Shown piece by piece: positions 1 through 10,368 of a stretch of DNA of 64,000 bases (its first letter is position 1; the number at the start of each line of letters is the position of its first letter). Origin of the DNA: Rhodanobacter humi (lineage in GTDB: Bacteria > Pseudomonadota > Gammaproteobacteria > Xanthomonadales > Rhodanobacteraceae). The stretch covers positions 1 through 64,000 of the forward strand of contig NZ_JBGBPY010000001.1 in the NCBI RefSeq assembly GCF_041107455.1. The letters are read 5' to 3'. Below the pieces are notes generated by a model. That model did not search any database, was not told the DNA's origin, and saw only the letters and a list, made by a program, of their open reading frames with translations. A program made the position numbers and the translations under genes.

Positions 1-1
1 C

Positions 2-421
2 ACGCCACCCGGCGAGTACTGGGCCGATTTCGGATTCCTCGCAGCTTACGAGCACAACACGCGACCCGGCACGCCGGATACCGCCGAATTCGGCCCCCTG
101 ATCGAAAAAACGGCAGGCCGTTTCACCCACACGGTCAACCTGATCTGGGAAAAGCAGCTGGGTGCCGGCGCTGCAGGCAAGTACGAGTTCCGTTACAGCT
201 ACCAAGGCACTTACACGGTGTCCTCGGCGTTTCGTCCGGGTATCGAGGCGTATGGTCGCCCCAGCGACCATGCCTATCAGGCGGGCCCCGTCGTGGCCGG
301 CGATTGGCACATCCCCGGTACGACCGGCGAGATTGAATACCGACTGGGCATGGTATTCGGCATCAATGCCAAGGCGCCGCGCCGCACCGTGCTGGCGCAA
401 GTCGAATACGAGTTCTTTTGA
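2..421 (+). CDS. Outer-membrane protein, C-terminal part (partial)
   Basis: The frame is open from the window edge to a TGA at 419-421, giving about 139 residues of a protein that starts outside the window. Alternating polar and hydrophobic stretches and a last residue of Phe (ending VEYEFF) are typical of outer-membrane beta-barrels recognised by the BAM machinery. I do not recognise the exact family. Barrels of this kind often sit beside copper-efflux genes, and the cus operon begins 900 bases downstream, so a link to metal stress is plausible but is inference. Confidence 0.55.
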   Translation, partial: TPPGEYWADFGFLAAYEHNTRPGTPDTAEFGPLIEKTAGRFTHTVNLIWEKQLGAGAAGKYEFRYSYQGTYTVSSAFRPGIEAYGRPSDHAYQAGPVVAGDWHIPGTTGEIEYRLGMVFGINAKAPRRTVLAQVEYEFF

Positions 422-796
422 GTATTTAGCGTCCGTGAGAAGCACCTTCTGGGCGTTCGGCGATCGGACTAGGCTCTGGCCTGCTGAGGCGCAGCCGCTC
501 AAGGTGATTCCATGTTCTCAGGCATGGAGACGTTCGTGGAGAACCTGCCAAGCAAGAAGGACGTCGCGTGCAAGTCCATTGTGGCGATGCCACTGTCGGT
601 CGATGGCATGGACGTAGATGGCGGCTACCATCCGCCAAGCATTCGATTGGCGCTGTTTGGCCCATCGGGTGACGGTGGCGACCGACTTTTGACTTCAGTC
701 AAACGGTTTGTACGCAGCGCAGTGGTAACCTACCCATAGAAAGCAGCGAATGGATATCGCGGGATCCCCACCGTTACCCAGCGTGGAAACAACGAC
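422..796. other. Intergenic stretch, nothing recognised
   Basis: These 375 bases lie between the outer-membrane protein and the small exported protein. Short open frames here have no family-like features and no good ribosome binding site. I see no convincing terminator, RNA gene or operator. Confidence 0.5.
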
Positions 797-1243
797 GTGA
801 CATGGCTTGATCGACCTTCCCGTGGTGGCCGCCCCTGGCGGCTGAACGTGTTGCGTCGCCGCCAGTTCGTCCGCTGGCTGCTCGCGTTCTCGGTGCTGAT
901 CATGCTGGTCCAGCAGACGGCCATGGCCGCCTACGCCTGTATGGCAGCGCCATCGGCGATGCAGGCCATGAGTACAACCAAGGCGATGGGTCCTGGCTGC
1001 CCGGCGATGCATCCGCGGGCACAGCGGGCGGTCTGCCTCAACCACTGCAGCACCCAGGCCACGGCACCCGTGGATGCGCATGTCACGTCGGTACCACCGA
1101 GCGGATTGACTGCGCTGCCGCCCCTGTCCCTGGAGGTGGCCTCCAACGGCGGTCCTTCCAGTCGCGCGTCCGAGCGGTGGTATCGCCAGCAGGCCTCCCC
1201 GCCACATCCCCCCCGTCTATTGTTCTGCTCACTCCAGATCTAG
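797..1243 (+). CDS. Small exported Cys/Met/His-containing protein upstream of cus operon
   Basis: This is 148 residues from a GTG start. A second GTG at 848 gives a shorter protein that begins directly with a clean signal peptide (positive LRRR, then a hydrophobic stretch ending near TAMAAYA). The mature part carries several Met residues and Cys/His clusters (GCPAMH, CLNHC), which suggests periplasmic soft-metal binding. It sits 77 bases before the cusC-like gene in the same direction. Short proteins of this type precede copper-efflux operons in related bacteria. The family is not recognised, and a copper role is inferred from composition and position only. Confidence 0.5.
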   Translation: MTWLDRPSRGGRPWRLNVLRRRQFVRWLLAFSVLIMLVQQTAMAAYACMAAPSAMQAMSTTKAMGPGCPAMHPRAQRAVCLNHCSTQATAPVDAHVTSVPPSGLTALPPLSLEVASNGGPSSRASERWYRQQASPPHPPRLLFCSLQI

Positions 1244-1320
1244 TTCGCCCTCGGTAGGGACCGAGGCGTCGTCGTGCCCGCGCGGCCGACGGCCGGCTGA
1301 ACTGTCTGGAGTGCGTCTTC

Positions 1321-2607
1321 ATGTCTTCCATTTTTGCTACCCGGCGCCGCGTCGCGCCGGTGATGGCGCTGGTCCTACTGGCCGCTGGCGCTGCTTTCGC
1401 CCAGACCGAGGCGCCGCCTCTCAGCTTGTCGGCTGCAGTGGCTCAAGGTGTGCAACACGCCCCGTTGCTCGACGCCCGGCGTGCGGATATCGAGGCGACG
1501 CGCGAGGACGCCGTCCGTGCCGGCCGTCTGCCCGATCCGTCGCTGACCTTCGGCGTGTCGAACTTTCCGGTCACCAGCCCCGGTGCCTTCAGCCTGCGCT
1601 CGGACGGCATGACCATGCGCACCATCGGCGTGATGCAGACGATTCCGTCGCACGCCGCGCGGGCGGCCGAGCGTTCTCTGGCCAATGCCCAGGTCGATGC
1701 CGCCGAGGCCGAGCGGACCGCTACCGGGCAGGCGGTGCGCGAGCGTGTGGCCGATGCCTGGATCGGCGTGTGGGCGGCCACCAAGCAACGTGCCTTGCTG
1801 GAGGCCCTGCGTGACGAGAGCAACCTCGCCGTGCGAGTCGCCAAGGCCCGGCTACATGGCGGCACCGGAAATCCCGCCGACGTGCTGGCGGCACAGTCCG
1901 AGGTGCTGAAGCTGGCTAATCGGATCGAGGCGGCCGACGCGGATCTGCAGGCGGCGCGGGCGTCCCTGCAGCGCTGGCTGGGCGACGTACCGCTCACCTT
2001 GGCCGAAGCCCCGGACTTCGGCCAGTTGCCGGTCGCCCCGGACCGGTTGGAGCACGACACCGACCAGCAGGCACCGATGCAGGCCTGGCAGGCACGCGAA
2101 CAGGTCGCCGATGCGGCGTTGGCGCGGGCACGTGCTTCCAAGCATCCGGACTGGAGTGTGGACGTCACCTACGGTCACCGGGCGCCGTACCTGTCGGACA
2201 TGGTGATGGTGCAGTTCGGCGTGACCCTGCCGTTGTTTGCACGTAACCGGCAGGATCCCGATATCAGCGCCAGACAGGCGCAACGCGATGCGGTCGAGTT
2301 CGCACACGAGGATGCCCTTCGTGCACAACGCGCGACCGTCGCACGCGATATTGCGACCTGGCAGGGGTGGGGCCGGCAGATCGCACGCGATCACGACACG
2401 CTGTTGCCGTTGGCGCGCGACCGCAGTCGGGTCGCGCTGGCCGCGTACCGCGGCGGCGGCACATTGCAACCGTGGTTGGACGCCCGGCGCGACGAGATCG
2501 CGCTGCGCCTCGATTACACCGACGCGCTGGTTGCGCGGGCCCGCGCCTGGGCGGCCCTGGCTTACCTATTGCCCACCTCCACTCCGTCGTCGGAGCACCT
2601 GCCATGA
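1321..2607 (+). CDS. cusC: TolC-family outer-membrane channel of a Cus-type efflux system
   Basis: The 428-residue product begins with a signal peptide (MSSIFATRRR, then a hydrophobic stretch ending AAFAQ) and continues with the coiled-coil outer-membrane efflux protein repeats of the CzcC/CusC family. It should form the outer-membrane exit duct of a tripartite pump. The start ATG lies 77 bases after the preceding small gene. The stop overlaps the adaptor start as ATGA, so translation of the three pump subunits is probably coupled. There is no obvious lipobox, unlike E. coli CusC. The family is certain; copper/silver specificity comes from the neighbouring cusA and cusF. Confidence 0.85.
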   Translation: MSSIFATRRRVAPVMALVLLAAGAAFAQTEAPPLSLSAAVAQGVQHAPLLDARRADIEATREDAVRAGRLPDPSLTFGVSNFPVTSPGAFSLRSDGMTMRTIGVMQTIPSHAARAAERSLANAQVDAAEAERTATGQAVRERVADAWIGVWAATKQRALLEALRDESNLAVRVAKARLHGGTGNPADVLAAQSEVLKLANRIEAADADLQAARASLQRWLGDVPLTLAEAPDFGQLPVAPDRLEHDTDQQAPMQAWQAREQVADAALARARASKHPDWSVDVTYGHRAPYLSDMVMVQFGVTLPLFARNRQDPDISARQAQRDAVEFAHEDALRAQRATVARDIATWQGWGRQIARDHDTLLPLARDRSRVALAAYRGGGTLQPWLDARRDEIALRLDYTDALVARARAWAALAYLLPTSTPSSEHLP

Positions 2608-3884
2608 AACGGATAGTTATCGTGATCGGCGCACTGGCGGGTGCCGCCGTCCTGCTCGCCTTGGGGTATGTCGGTGGCCGCCATGCCGGTACCGCGCCGC
2701 CCCGGGCCAACGCCGCCACCATGGCACAGGGCACGCCACGCAAGGTGCTGTACTGGTACGACACCATGGTGCCGGACCAGCACTTCGATCATCCGGGCCG
2801 GTCGCCGATGGGCATGCCCCTGGTACCCAGATACGCGGATGAAGGAGGCACCGACCAGGGCGTGGTGCGCATCGATCCGGCGACCGTGCAAAACCTGGGC
2901 GTACGTACGGAGCCGGTCGTGCGTCGCGTTCTGGCTGCCCAACTGGAGGTGCCTGGCACCGTGGGCTGGAACCTGCGCGACGCCGTCACCGTGAGCGCGC
3001 GGACCGATGCGGTGGTGGCGCGACTCGACGTGCGTGCGCCGTATACCAGGGTCAAGGCCGGCCAGCCGCTGGCTGAATTGCTGGCTCCGTCATGGAACAG
3101 CGCGATCGCCGAATACCGCGCGTTGCAGCACGCACGGTCCAGTGACGCGCAGGCGCTGCGCGCCGCGGCGCGGCAGCGGCTGCAGGTATTGGGCCTCACC
3201 GCGGCCGACATCGCCTCGGCACGCGACGGCCGCATCACGCTGCACGCGCCGCAGGACGGCGTGGTCACGGCCCTGGACGTGCGCGAAGGCCAGCAGGTCG
3301 GGGCCGGTCAGACGCTGATGACGCTCAACGGCCTGTCCACCGTGTGGGTGGAGGCGGCACTGCCGCAGGCCATGGCGGGCATAGTGCGCGCAGGCACGCC
3401 GGTGACCGTGCGTACGACGGCCTTGCCTGGCCACGTGTTCCGCGGCCAGGTGGAAACCCTGCTGCCGGACATCGACGCCACGACACGCACCGAGCAGGCC
3501 CGCATCGTGCTGGCCAATCCCGGTGACGCATTGAGCCCGGGCATGTTCGTCGACGTGGGCCTGCAACCGGCCTCGGGTCCACCGGTGCCAGTCGTCCCCG
3601 ACGGCGCCGTGATCGCGACCGGCAGCGCAACGCCGCGGGTGATCGTGGCGGAAGGCGACGGCCGCTTCCGACCGGTCGCGGTGCGCCTGGGCCGGTCGGC
3701 CGGCGGCTACACCGAGGTGCTGGTCGGCCTGGTCGGCGGCGAACGCGTGGTGGTGTCCGGTCAGTTCCTGATCGATTCGGAGGCAAGCCTGTCCGGCGCA
3801 CTGCAACGGCTGCAGACGGGTGCGCCGGCAACCGCGGCGAGTGCCGCGATGCCGGTCACGTCCCTGCCGGAGCCGCGGCCATGA
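2604..3884 (+). CDS. cusB: Periplasmic adaptor subunit with heavy-metal binding domain
   Basis: The 426-residue membrane-fusion protein connects the inner-membrane RND pump to the outer-membrane channel. The N-terminal anchor or signal (residues 1-22) is followed at about residues 48-77 by a heavy-metal-binding domain of the CusB N-terminal type ([16 protein letters not shown], then MGMPLVPRY). Barrel-sandwich and beta-barrel segments follow. The ATG at 2604 was chosen because it overlaps the previous stop as ATGA and gives the full signal; the frame itself extends further upstream without a start. The Met-rich N-terminal domain supports Cu(I)/Ag(I). Confidence 0.85.
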   Translation: MKRIVIVIGALAGAAVLLALGYVGGRHAGTAPPRANAATMAQGTPRKVLYWYDTMVPDQHFDHPGRSPMGMPLVPRYADEGGTDQGVVRIDPATVQNLGVRTEPVVRRVLAAQLEVPGTVGWNLRDAVTVSARTDAVVARLDVRAPYTRVKAGQPLAELLAPSWNSAIAEYRALQHARSSDAQALRAAARQRLQVLGLTAADIASARDGRITLHAPQDGVVTALDVREGQQVGAGQTLMTLNGLSTVWVEAALPQAMAGIVRAGTPVTVRTTALPGHVFRGQVETLLPDIDATTRTEQARIVLANPGDALSPGMFVDVGLQPASGPPVPVVPDGAVIATGSATPRVIVAEGDGRFRPVAVRLGRSAGGYTEVLVGLVGGERVVVSGQFLIDSEASLSGALQRLQTGAPATAASAAMPVTSLPEPRP

Positions 3885-6800
3885 TCGGCGCGCTGATCCG
3901 CGCGGCGATCCGGTACCGCGTCTTCGTGCTGCTGGCCGCGCTGGGGCTGGCGGCGGTGGGCGTGTTCTCCGTCTGGCATACGCCGATCGACGCACTGCCG
4001 GATCTCTCGGACACCCAGGTGATCATCCGCACCCCGTATCCGGGCCAGTCGCCGCAGGTGGTGGAGGACCAGGTGACCTATCCGCTGGCCACCACGATGC
4101 TGTCGGTACCCGGGGCGACCACGGTGCGTGCGTACTCGTTCTTCGGCGACTCCTACGTGGACGTGCTGTTCAACGACCACACGGATCTCTACTGGGCGCG
4201 CTCGCGAGTACTGGAGTATCTGAGCCAGGCGCGCAGCCAGCTGCCGGCCGGCGTCGATCCCGCGCTCGGCCCGGACGCCACCGGCCTGGGCTGGATCTAC
4301 GAATACGCCTTGGTCGACCGCACCGGCCGGCACGACCTCGGCCAGCTCACCGCGCTGCAGAACTGGACGCTGCGCTTCCAGCTGAAGACCGTGCCCGGCG
4401 TGGCCGAGGTGGCGACCCTGGGCGGGATGGACCGTGCGTGGCAGATCGTGCCCGATCCTCAAGCACTCGCGGCGCGCGGTCTCACCGTGGCGCAGTTGGT
4501 CGATGCCGTACGTGCCGCCAACGGCGCAAACGGCGGTTCGGTGATCGAACAGGGCGAGGCTGAGCTGATGGTACGCAGCGAAGGCTATCTCAAAACCCGC
4601 AAGGCCTTCGAGAACGTACCCATTGTCACCAACGCGAACGGCGTGCCGGTACGGCTACGCGACGTGGCCACCGTGCGCCGGGGGCCGGTCTTCCGCCGCG
4701 GCATCGCCGAGCTGGACGGCCAGGGCGAAGTGGTCGGGGGCATCATCGTGATGCGCTCGGGTGCGAACGCGAAGGCCACTATCGCAGCCGTCAAGGCACG
4801 CCTGGCGCAACTGCAGCGCAGCCTGCCGCCGGGGGTGGACATCGTGCCCACCTACGACCGATCGCAGCTGATCGATGCTGCGGTGCAAAACCTCAGGGAC
4901 AAGCTGCTGGAAGAGTTCCTGATCGTCGGGCTGGTCTGCGCACTGTTCCTCGGCCACCTGCGTTCGGCGCTGGTCGCCGTCGTCACCCTGCCACTAGGCG
5001 TGCTGGCCGCGTTCATCGTGATGAACCTGCAGGGCGTCACGGCGAACCTGATGTCGCTGGGCGGCATTGCCATCGCCATCGGCGCGATGGTGGACGCGGC
5101 GATCGTGATGATCGAGAACACCCACAAGCACCTGGAGCACTGGCGCGACGCGCACGACGGTGCGGAGCCGCGAGGCGAGGCCCGCTGGTCGCTGATCGCC
5201 GACGCCACCGTGGAAGTGGGGCCGGCGCTGTTCGTCAGTCTCCTGGTGATCGCACTGTCGTTCGTACCGGTGTTCGCGCTGCAGGGTCAGGAAGGCAAGC
5301 TCTTCAAGCCGCTGGCGTTCACCAAGACCTACGCCATGGCGGCCGCGGCGGGCCTGGCCATCACCCTGGTGCCGGTGCTGATGGGCTACCTGGTGCGCGG
5401 GCGCATCCGAGCGGAGCGGGCCAATCCGCTCAACCGGTGGCTCACGGCGCTGTACGCGCCGATCCTCGATGCCGTGCTGCGCTGGCCGAAGACCACCTTG
5501 GCGTTGGCGGGCCTGCTGCTACTCACGGCGCTGGTGCCGCTCAGCCGGCTAGGCAGCGAGTTCATGCCCGCCATGGACGAGGGGACGCTCCTGTACATGC
5601 CCACCGCCTTGCCGGGGCTGTCGGCCGGCAAGGCGTCGCAGCTGCTGCAGCTGACGGATCGCATGATCAAGACCGTACCCGAGGTGGCCCATGTGTTCGG
5701 CAAGGCGGGCCGCGCGGACACCGCCACCGACCCGGCGCCGCTGGAGATGTTCGAGACCACGATCACCTTCAAGCCGAAGGACCAGTGGCGTCCCGGCATG
5801 ACGATGGACAAGATCAAGGCGGCGCTGAACCGCGCCGTGCACGTGCCAGGCCTGACGAACCTGTTCGTGCCGCCGATTCGCAACCGCATCGACATGCTCT
5901 CCACCGGCATCAAGAGCCCGATCGGCATCAAGGTGCTGGGTACCGATCTGGCGGCACTGCAATCGGTGGCCGATCGCATCGAGGCCGTCGCACGCACCGT
6001 GCCCGGTGTGCGCTCGGCGATCGCCGAGCGCCCGGCCAGTGGCCGCTACGTCGACGTGCACATCCATCGGGACGCGGCGGCGCGTTACGGACTGACGCAG
6101 GATCAGGTGCAGCAGTTGATCGCCACCGTGGTCGGTGGCGATCCCATCGGCCAGAGCATCGAGGGGCGCGAGCGCTTTCCGATCGTGGTGCGCTACCCGC
6201 GCGTGGACCGCGACTCGGTGCAGGCGTTGCGGCAACTGCCGATCGTGGCGGCCAACGGCGCCCAGCTCACGCTGGGCCAGATTGCCGACATCACGGTCGC
6301 GGCGGGACCGTCGATGCTGAAGAGCGAAGACGGCCAGCTGGCCACCTACGTCTACGTCGACACCGATAGCAGCAACCTCGGTGGCGTGGTCGCCCGGCTC
6401 CAGCGCGCGGTGGCGCAACAGGTCACGCTGCCCGCCGGCGTCACGCTGGACTGGTCGGGCCAGTTCCAGTACCTGGCCCGCGCCGCCCAGCGGCTCCGGC
6501 TGGTGGTGCCGGTGGCCTTGCTCATCGTCTTCGTGCTGATCTACGCCGTGTTCCGGCGCGCGGTCGAGGCGGCCCTGATCATGGCGAGTGTGCCGCTGGC
6601 GCTGGTCGGCGGTCTATGGCTGGTCTGGTTGCTGGGCCAAGCCGTATCGGTGGCGACGGTCATCGGCTTCATCGCCCTGGCCGGCGTCGCCGCGGAGTTT
6701 GGCGTGGTGATGCTGCTTTACCTGCGTCATGCCTGGGATCGGCAACTCGCGGCCAACCCGCAGGCGGGTATCGAGGCGCTGGACGCGGCCATCCGCGAAG

Positions 6801-7060
6801 GCGCGGTTCAGCGCGTACGACCCAAGGCGATGACGGTGGCCGTAATCCTGGCGGGTCTGTTTCCGATCCTGCTGGGCCATGGCGCCGGCTCTGAAGTCAT
6901 GCAACGCATCGCCGCCCCCATGATCGGCGGCATGGTGACCGCACCTCTGTTGTCCATGCTCATCCTGCCAGCCGCATTCCGCCTGCTCATGCGGCACCGA
7001 CTGCGCAAGTCCGCACCAGCCACCCCGACGTTCCACCCACCTCAGGAGATCCAATCATGA
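3881..7060 (+). CDS. cusA: Heavy-metal RND pump, CusA type
   Basis: The 1059-residue inner-membrane proton antiporter has the RND architecture: two large periplasmic loops and twelve membrane helices. The methionines of the CusA Cu(I)/Ag(I) relay appear at equivalent places ([15 protein letters not shown], the EMFETTI stretch and [15 protein letters not shown]). The TM4 signature [13 protein letters not shown] also matches the monovalent-copper HME class rather than the Zn/Co/Ni class. The length is normal (E. coli CusA is 1047). The start overlaps the cusB stop as ATGA and the stop overlaps the cusF start, so the operon is tightly coupled. Confidence 0.92.
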   Translation: MIGALIRAAIRYRVFVLLAALGLAAVGVFSVWHTPIDALPDLSDTQVIIRTPYPGQSPQVVEDQVTYPLATTMLSVPGATTVRAYSFFGDSYVDVLFNDHTDLYWARSRVLEYLSQARSQLPAGVDPALGPDATGLGWIYEYALVDRTGRHDLGQLTALQNWTLRFQLKTVPGVAEVATLGGMDRAWQIVPDPQALAARGLTVAQLVDAVRAANGANGGSVIEQGEAELMVRSEGYLKTRKAFENVPIVTNANGVPVRLRDVATVRRGPVFRRGIAELDGQGEVVGGIIVMRSGANAKATIAAVKARLAQLQRSLPPGVDIVPTYDRSQLIDAAVQNLRDKLLEEFLIVGLVCALFLGHLRSALVAVVTLPLGVLAAFIVMNLQGVTANLMSLGGIAIAIGAMVDAAIVMIENTHKHLEHWRDAHDGAEPRGEARWSLIADATVEVGPALFVSLLVIALSFVPVFALQGQEGKLFKPLAFTKTYAMAAAAGLAITLVPVLMGYLVRGRIRAERANPLNRWLTALYAPILDAVLRWPKTTLALAGLLLLTALVPLSRLGSEFMPAMDEGTLLYMPTALPGLSAGKASQLLQLTDRMIKTVPEVAHVFGKAGRADTATDPAPLEMFETTITFKPKDQWRPGMTMDKIKAALNRAVHVPGLTNLFVPPIRNRIDMLSTGIKSPIGIKVLGTDLAALQSVADRIEAVARTVPGVRSAIAERPASGRYVDVHIHRDAAARYGLTQDQVQQLIATVVGGDPIGQSIEGRERFPIVVRYPRVDRDSVQALRQLPIVAANGAQLTLGQIADITVAAGPSMLKSEDGQLATYVYVDTDSSNLGGVVARLQRAVAQQVTLPAGVTLDWSGQFQYLARAAQRLRLVVPVALLIVFVLIYAVFRRAVEAALIMASVPLALVGGLWLVWLLGQAVSVATVIGFIALAGVAAEFGVVMLLYLRHAWDRQLAANPQAGIEALDAAIREGAVQRVRPKAMTVAVILAGLFPILLGHGAGSEVMQRIAAPMIGGMVTAPLLSMLILPAAFRLLMRHRLRKSAPATPTFHPPQEIQS

Positions 7061-7407
7061 AGAAGCAGGTTTTTACCCTGGCCTTTCCCGGTGCGCTGGC
7101 CTTGGCCTCGACCGCCGCCTTCGCCCAGCAGATGGATCCGAACATGCCCGGCATGGCCGGGATGCAACCGGCCAAACCCACCCTGGCGCAGGGCGTGGGG
7201 ATCGTCAAGGCCATCGATACCACCAAGGGCACGATCACGCTCCAGCACCAGGCCATTACGGCCATCGGCTGGCCGGCGATGACCATGACCTTCAAGGCCG
7301 ATCCACCGGCGCTGCTGCAAAAGGTGAAGGTGGGCGAGTCGGTGCGATTCACCCTGCATGCGGCCGGTATGGCCAGCACGGTGACGGCGATCAGCCCGGC
7401 AGGTTGA
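7057..7407 (+). CDS. cusF: CusF-like periplasmic copper-binding protein
   Basis: The 116-residue exported protein has a signal peptide ending near AFAQQ, a Met-rich linker ([11 protein letters not shown]) and an OB-fold CusF domain. The metal site is visible: a His in HQAI, then GWPAMTMTF. This keeps the His, Trp, Met, Met set that binds Cu(I)/Ag(I) through cation-pi and thioether contacts in E. coli CusF. It would hand periplasmic Cu(I) to CusB/CusA. Its start overlaps the cusA stop by four bases. Confidence 0.9.
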   Translation: MKKQVFTLAFPGALALASTAAFAQQMDPNMPGMAGMQPAKPTLAQGVGIVKAIDTTKGTITLQHQAITAIGWPAMTMTFKADPPALLQKVKVGESVRFTLHAAGMASTVTAISPAG

Positions 7408-7413
7408 TCGGGA

Positions 7414-7462
7414 ACCGCCGCCAACCGGCGCTTGCCTCCGGCAGGGGCCAACCGGCGGCGGT
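7414..7462 (+). terminator. Possible stem-loop after cusF
   Basis: A nine-base GC-rich inverted repeat (ACCGCCGCC paired with GGCGGCGGT) flanks a long loop just after the cusF stop. There is no T-run, so this is at best a weak transcription end. Confidence 0.25.
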
Positions 7463-7538
7463 GGTGGTGTGGCCACGTGCCTCGTGAGGTTTGTGGCCGC
7501 GCTTATCACGGTAGTCCGCTGTTTTTGGAGTACGAACG

Positions 7539-7880
7539 ATGAAATTGCACGCTGCGTATCTCGGTACCGCCCTGCTACTCACGGGCTTGGCCATCGGCAC
7601 GATCGCGCACGCGACCAATGCTTACGCCGACGGCTGGATTGGTCATGTCAACGGCCGGCAGCTGGACATCTGCTACTGGGTTACGCCACTGCCTGCTGTC
7701 GGCACGCGACTGCAAGTCATGCGGGTGGCTTACGTGATTCCCAGCAAAGGCGTGCCCATTGAACACTTCGTCGCGAACGGGCAAGCCACGGTAACGTCGA
7801 TCACGGACGCGCATTGCGTGCGGGCCGAACTGACCCAGGGCACGGCGCAGTGGGCAGATCACGCGCGGCCCATGCCCTGA
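7539..7880 (+). CDS. Exported hypothetical protein
   Basis: The 113-residue product has a clear signal peptide (MKLHAAYLGTALLLTG, ending near AYA) and a short mature domain with two cysteines. A GGAG lies 7-10 bases before the ATG. No family is recognised. It follows the cus operon in the same direction after a 131-base gap and precedes the merR gene on the opposite strand, so it may be a last member of the copper locus. This is inferred from position alone. Confidence 0.5.
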   Translation: MKLHAAYLGTALLLTGLAIGTIAHATNAYADGWIGHVNGRQLDICYWVTPLPAVGTRLQVMRVAYVIPSKGVPIEHFVANGQATVTSITDAHCVRAELTQGTAQWADHARPMP

Positions 7881-8014
7881 ATGGGCGCGACGACGGGGCC
7901 GCCAAGGCTGCATGCTCCGCGACGGGCCATGGCGGAGTGGCCAGGGCGTGGTTACACCATCCAGCCGATGCGCTTCACCGGCGTCAGGCCTGCCGCACCC
8001 TGCCTGTCGCCATG

Positions 8015-8422
8015 TCAGCGGGCATGCAACGAGGCGATCAGCGGGCAGGACACGTTGCGCCGACGCGTGCCGCATTGCTCGACAAGCGCAGCGAGGGCCG
8101 TCTCCATACGTGCGAGGTCGGCCAGCCGGTTGCGTACATCGGCCAGCCGCAGCGCGGCCAGACCGGCCGCTTCCGTGCAATGGGTGCCGTCCTCCAGCCG
8201 CAGCAGCTGCGCCACCTCATCGAGGCTGAATCCCAACCGCTGCGCGGATTTCACGAACTTCACCCGCGCGACCTCCGCGTTTCCGTAGCGACGGATGCCG
8301 CCCAGCGGACGAGCGGGTTCCGTCAACAGGCGCTTGCGCTGGTAGAAGCGGACCGTCTCGACATTGACTCCGGCTGCCTTGGCGAAGGCGCCGATGGAAA
8401 ACGTTTCCTGCGTGGAGGGCAT
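8015..8422 (-). CDS. merR: Mercury-responsive MerR regulator
   Basis: The 135-residue protein has an N-terminal winged helix-turn-helix ([20 protein letters not shown]) and a dimerisation coiled coil. It carries the three Hg(II)-binding cysteines of classical MerR: one in DGTHCTEA and two in [15 protein letters not shown]. It is close to Tn21/Tn501 MerR in sequence and only slightly shorter. It should repress and, with mercury, activate the divergent merC promoter by untwisting a 19-base spacer. The gene starts within six bases of that promoter, so it also controls itself. Confidence 0.93.
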   Translation of the reverse strand: MPSTQETFSIGAFAKAAGVNVETVRFYQRKRLLTEPARPLGGIRRYGNAEVARVKFVKSAQRLGFSLDEVAQLLRLEDGTHCTEAAGLAALRLADVRNRLADLARMETALAALVEQCGTRRRNVSCPLIASLHAR

Positions 8423-8426
8423 GGAC

Positions 8427-8457
8427 TTGACTCCGTACTTGACTACGGGAATACCTT
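8427..8457 (+). promoter_or_regulatory. mer promoter-operator
   Basis: The -35 box TTGACT (8427-8432) and -10 box TACCTT (8452-8457) are separated by 19 bases instead of 17. The spacer carries the dyad CCGTAC-TTGA-CTACGG. This is the layout of the Tn21 PT operator, where MerR-Hg twists the DNA to bring the boxes into register. Confidence 0.88.
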
Positions 8458-8491
8458 AAACCTCCGGCATTCCGCACGAAAGGAGAACCCC

Positions 8492-8914
8492 ATGTCCCTG
8501 CTCCCTCGGCTGGCCGACAAGGCCGGACTGATCGGCAGTGTCGTCTCGGCAGCGGCCTGCGTGAATTGCTTTCCCGCGCTGGCCAGCCTCGGTGCGGCGA
8601 TCGGGCTGGGCGTACTGAGTCCGTATGAAGGCCTGTTCATTCGTATCCTGTTGCCGGCGTTTGCCGCCATCGCGCTGTTCGCCAATGCGCTGGGCTGGCT
8701 CAGTCACCGGCAGTGGCGGCGTGCCGCGCTCGGTGTGCTCGGCCCGCTGCTGGTGCTGGTGGCGGTATGGGTGATGCGGGCCAGTGGCCATCGCACCGGA
8801 TGGCTCCTCTATCCAGGCCTACTGCTGATGGTGGCGGTCTCAGTCCGCGATCTGCTGGCGCCAGCACCGAGCGCATCCTGTCGCACGGCCAGCGATGCGA
8901 TGGATGCCCACTGA
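8492..8914 (+). CDS. merC: MerC mercury transporter
   Basis: The 140-residue inner-membrane protein has four predicted helices. The Cys pair in AAACVNCFPALASLGAAIG in the first helix and the YEGLFIRILLP segment match MerC, which carries Hg(II) across the inner membrane. The ATG at 8492 follows an excellent AAAGGAG. It is the first gene after the mer operator. No merA, merT or merP follows, so imported mercury is not detoxified by a reductase encoded here. Confidence 0.9.
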   Translation: MSLLPRLADKAGLIGSVVSAAACVNCFPALASLGAAIGLGVLSPYEGLFIRILLPAFAAIALFANALGWLSHRQWRRAALGVLGPLLVLVAVWVMRASGHRTGWLLYPGLLLMVAVSVRDLLAPAPSASCRTASDAMDAH

Positions 8915-8984
8915 ATCGACACGATAGACACGGGCGCAGCGAAGACCCTGCCGACACTATCCATTCATTTCTCCGGCGAAACGC

Positions 8985-9200
8985 ATGACGACCGAACTCA
9001 TCCTGCAGAACACCCTGACGTGTCCGCATTGCGGCCACCAAGCCACCGAGACCATGCCGACTGACGCGTGCCAGTTCTTCTACGACTGTGCGGGTTGCGG
9101 CGAGATGCTCCGGCCGAAAGCGGGCGACTGCTGCGTGTTCTGCTCGTACGGCAACGTGCCGTGCCCACCGATTCAACAGCAGAAATCCTGCTGCGGTTAA
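8985..9200 (+). CDS. GDCCVxC-motif small cysteine-rich protein
   Basis: The 71-residue protein has a CPHCG zinc-ribbon-like pair, CAGCG, the signature GDCCVFCSYG, and a terminal CCG. This pattern is the GDCCVxC family, some members of which contain selenocysteine in place of one Cys. It commonly follows merC or merR-like genes. It sits 70 bases after merC in the same direction. The function is not established; metal or mercury binding in the cytoplasm is likely from its ten-plus cysteines. Confidence 0.8.
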   Translation: MTTELILQNTLTCPHCGHQATETMPTDACQFFYDCAGCGEMLRPKAGDCCVFCSYGNVPCPPIQQQKSCCG

Positions 9201-9286
9201 GCGGTGCGGGAATGCAGGAGAGGTGCCATTGCCTCGTCCTTCGCGTCAACCGGCAGGTGCAACGGGTGAGCCACTCGGCGTGACGA

Positions 9287-10300
9287 TCAGGTGCGAGGTT
9301 GCATGATGCGCAGCGCCGTTCTCCCCTCAAGGTTCTTGAGTGGAAAATAGGTACGGTGCGAGATGGGATCGACCGCGACGACATGCGCGTTCGGGCCGAG
9401 CATGCCTTCGCCGATCTTGGTCACCGTGCCGTTCTGCGCTTTGAAGACGGAAACGATGCCCGCTTCACCCGCGACGTAGATCCAGCCAAGCTGCGGGTCG
9501 ATGGCCAGCACGTCGGGATCACCGCCCACTGCGAACGTGGCGACCACGCGGCGGCTGGCGAGGTTCAGCACCAGCAGCCTGGCGTTGTCCTCGCAAGCGA
9601 TGAAAGCAAGGCGCTGTGCCGGTACGATCAGCAGGCCGTGATTGCCTTGGGCGCCGGCCAGATCAATGCGCGCGATCACCCGGTCGGTCGCCGGATCGAT
9701 CTCGGCCAACTGGGCGCGCGTCTGCACGTTGGCAAAAATGTGCCTGGACACGGGGTCGTACTGGGTGTTGCCGACCTGGCCATCGAGCGGAATGGTCGCC
9801 ACACGCGCGTTCGTGCGCACGTCGATCACCGTATCGGTACCACCCGTTTCGTCCGAGACATAGAGTTTGTGTGCCTCGGGGGCATAGGCCATGCCGTCCG
9901 GGTAAACCCCGGCCGGCGCGCGTGCCACCACCTTGAACGTGGCTTCGTCGATGGCGACCACCTGATCGGTGCCGGTCGCCGTTGCGTAGACGCGGCCGAG
10001 GGCCGGAATCGCCAGCACGCCATGCACGTGGCTGATGCCGGCGATCCGCGCCACCACCTTTTGGGCCTGCGTGTCGAACACGATCACCGCGCTGTCGCCC
10101 AGGTGCGCAATGAACAACAAGTGCCGCCCGGGATCGAGGCTTGCATAGTCCATTCGCGTGGTGCCGCCGCCGAGCGGCACATCCGCCACCTTGGTCAACG
10201 GTAGCGCCTGACCGGTACTGGGTGCCGCCATGCAGGCCAACGCCGTGCCCAGCAATGCCACCATCCACCCGATGCGGCGCAGCAAGATCAACGTGTTCAA
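9287..10300 (-). CDS. YncE-like beta-propeller protein
   Basis: About 337 residues. A hydrophobic N-terminal export signal is followed by repeated blades of the YVTN/YncE type (such as VIVFDTQAQKVVARIAGI and VAIDEATFKVVARA). The start is uncertain: TTG at 10300 has a GGAG six bases upstream, and an in-frame GTG lies at 10306. No ATG gives a complete signal. Propellers of this class are periplasmic scaffolds, sometimes binding nucleic acid or metal cofactors. It is the last gene of a leftward operon with padR, doxX, a multicopper oxidase and chrA. Confidence 0.7.
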   Translation of the reverse strand: MNTLILLRRIGWMVALLGTALACMAAPSTGQALPLTKVADVPLGGGTTRMDYASLDPGRHLLFIAHLGDSAVIVFDTQAQKVVARIAGISHVHGVLAIPALGRVYATATGTDQVVAIDEATFKVVARAPAGVYPDGMAYAPEAHKLYVSDETGGTDTVIDVRTNARVATIPLDGQVGNTQYDPVSRHIFANVQTRAQLAEIDPATDRVIARIDLAGAQGNHGLLIVPAQRLAFIACEDNARLLVLNLASRRVVATFAVGGDPDVLAIDPQLGWIYVAGEAGIVSVFKAQNGTVTKIGEGMLGPNAHVVAVDPISHRTYFPLKNLEGRTALRIMQPRT

Positions 10301-10368
10301 GGGCACTCCATCGGTCAGGTTTGAATGTGGTCTTCGGCGGCCGGCAAGATGCTTTGTCTTGCGACGCG

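Noticed and set aside
512-739. Short forward open frame before the exported protein
   Set aside because: No ribosome binding site, no signal peptide and no recognisable fold.
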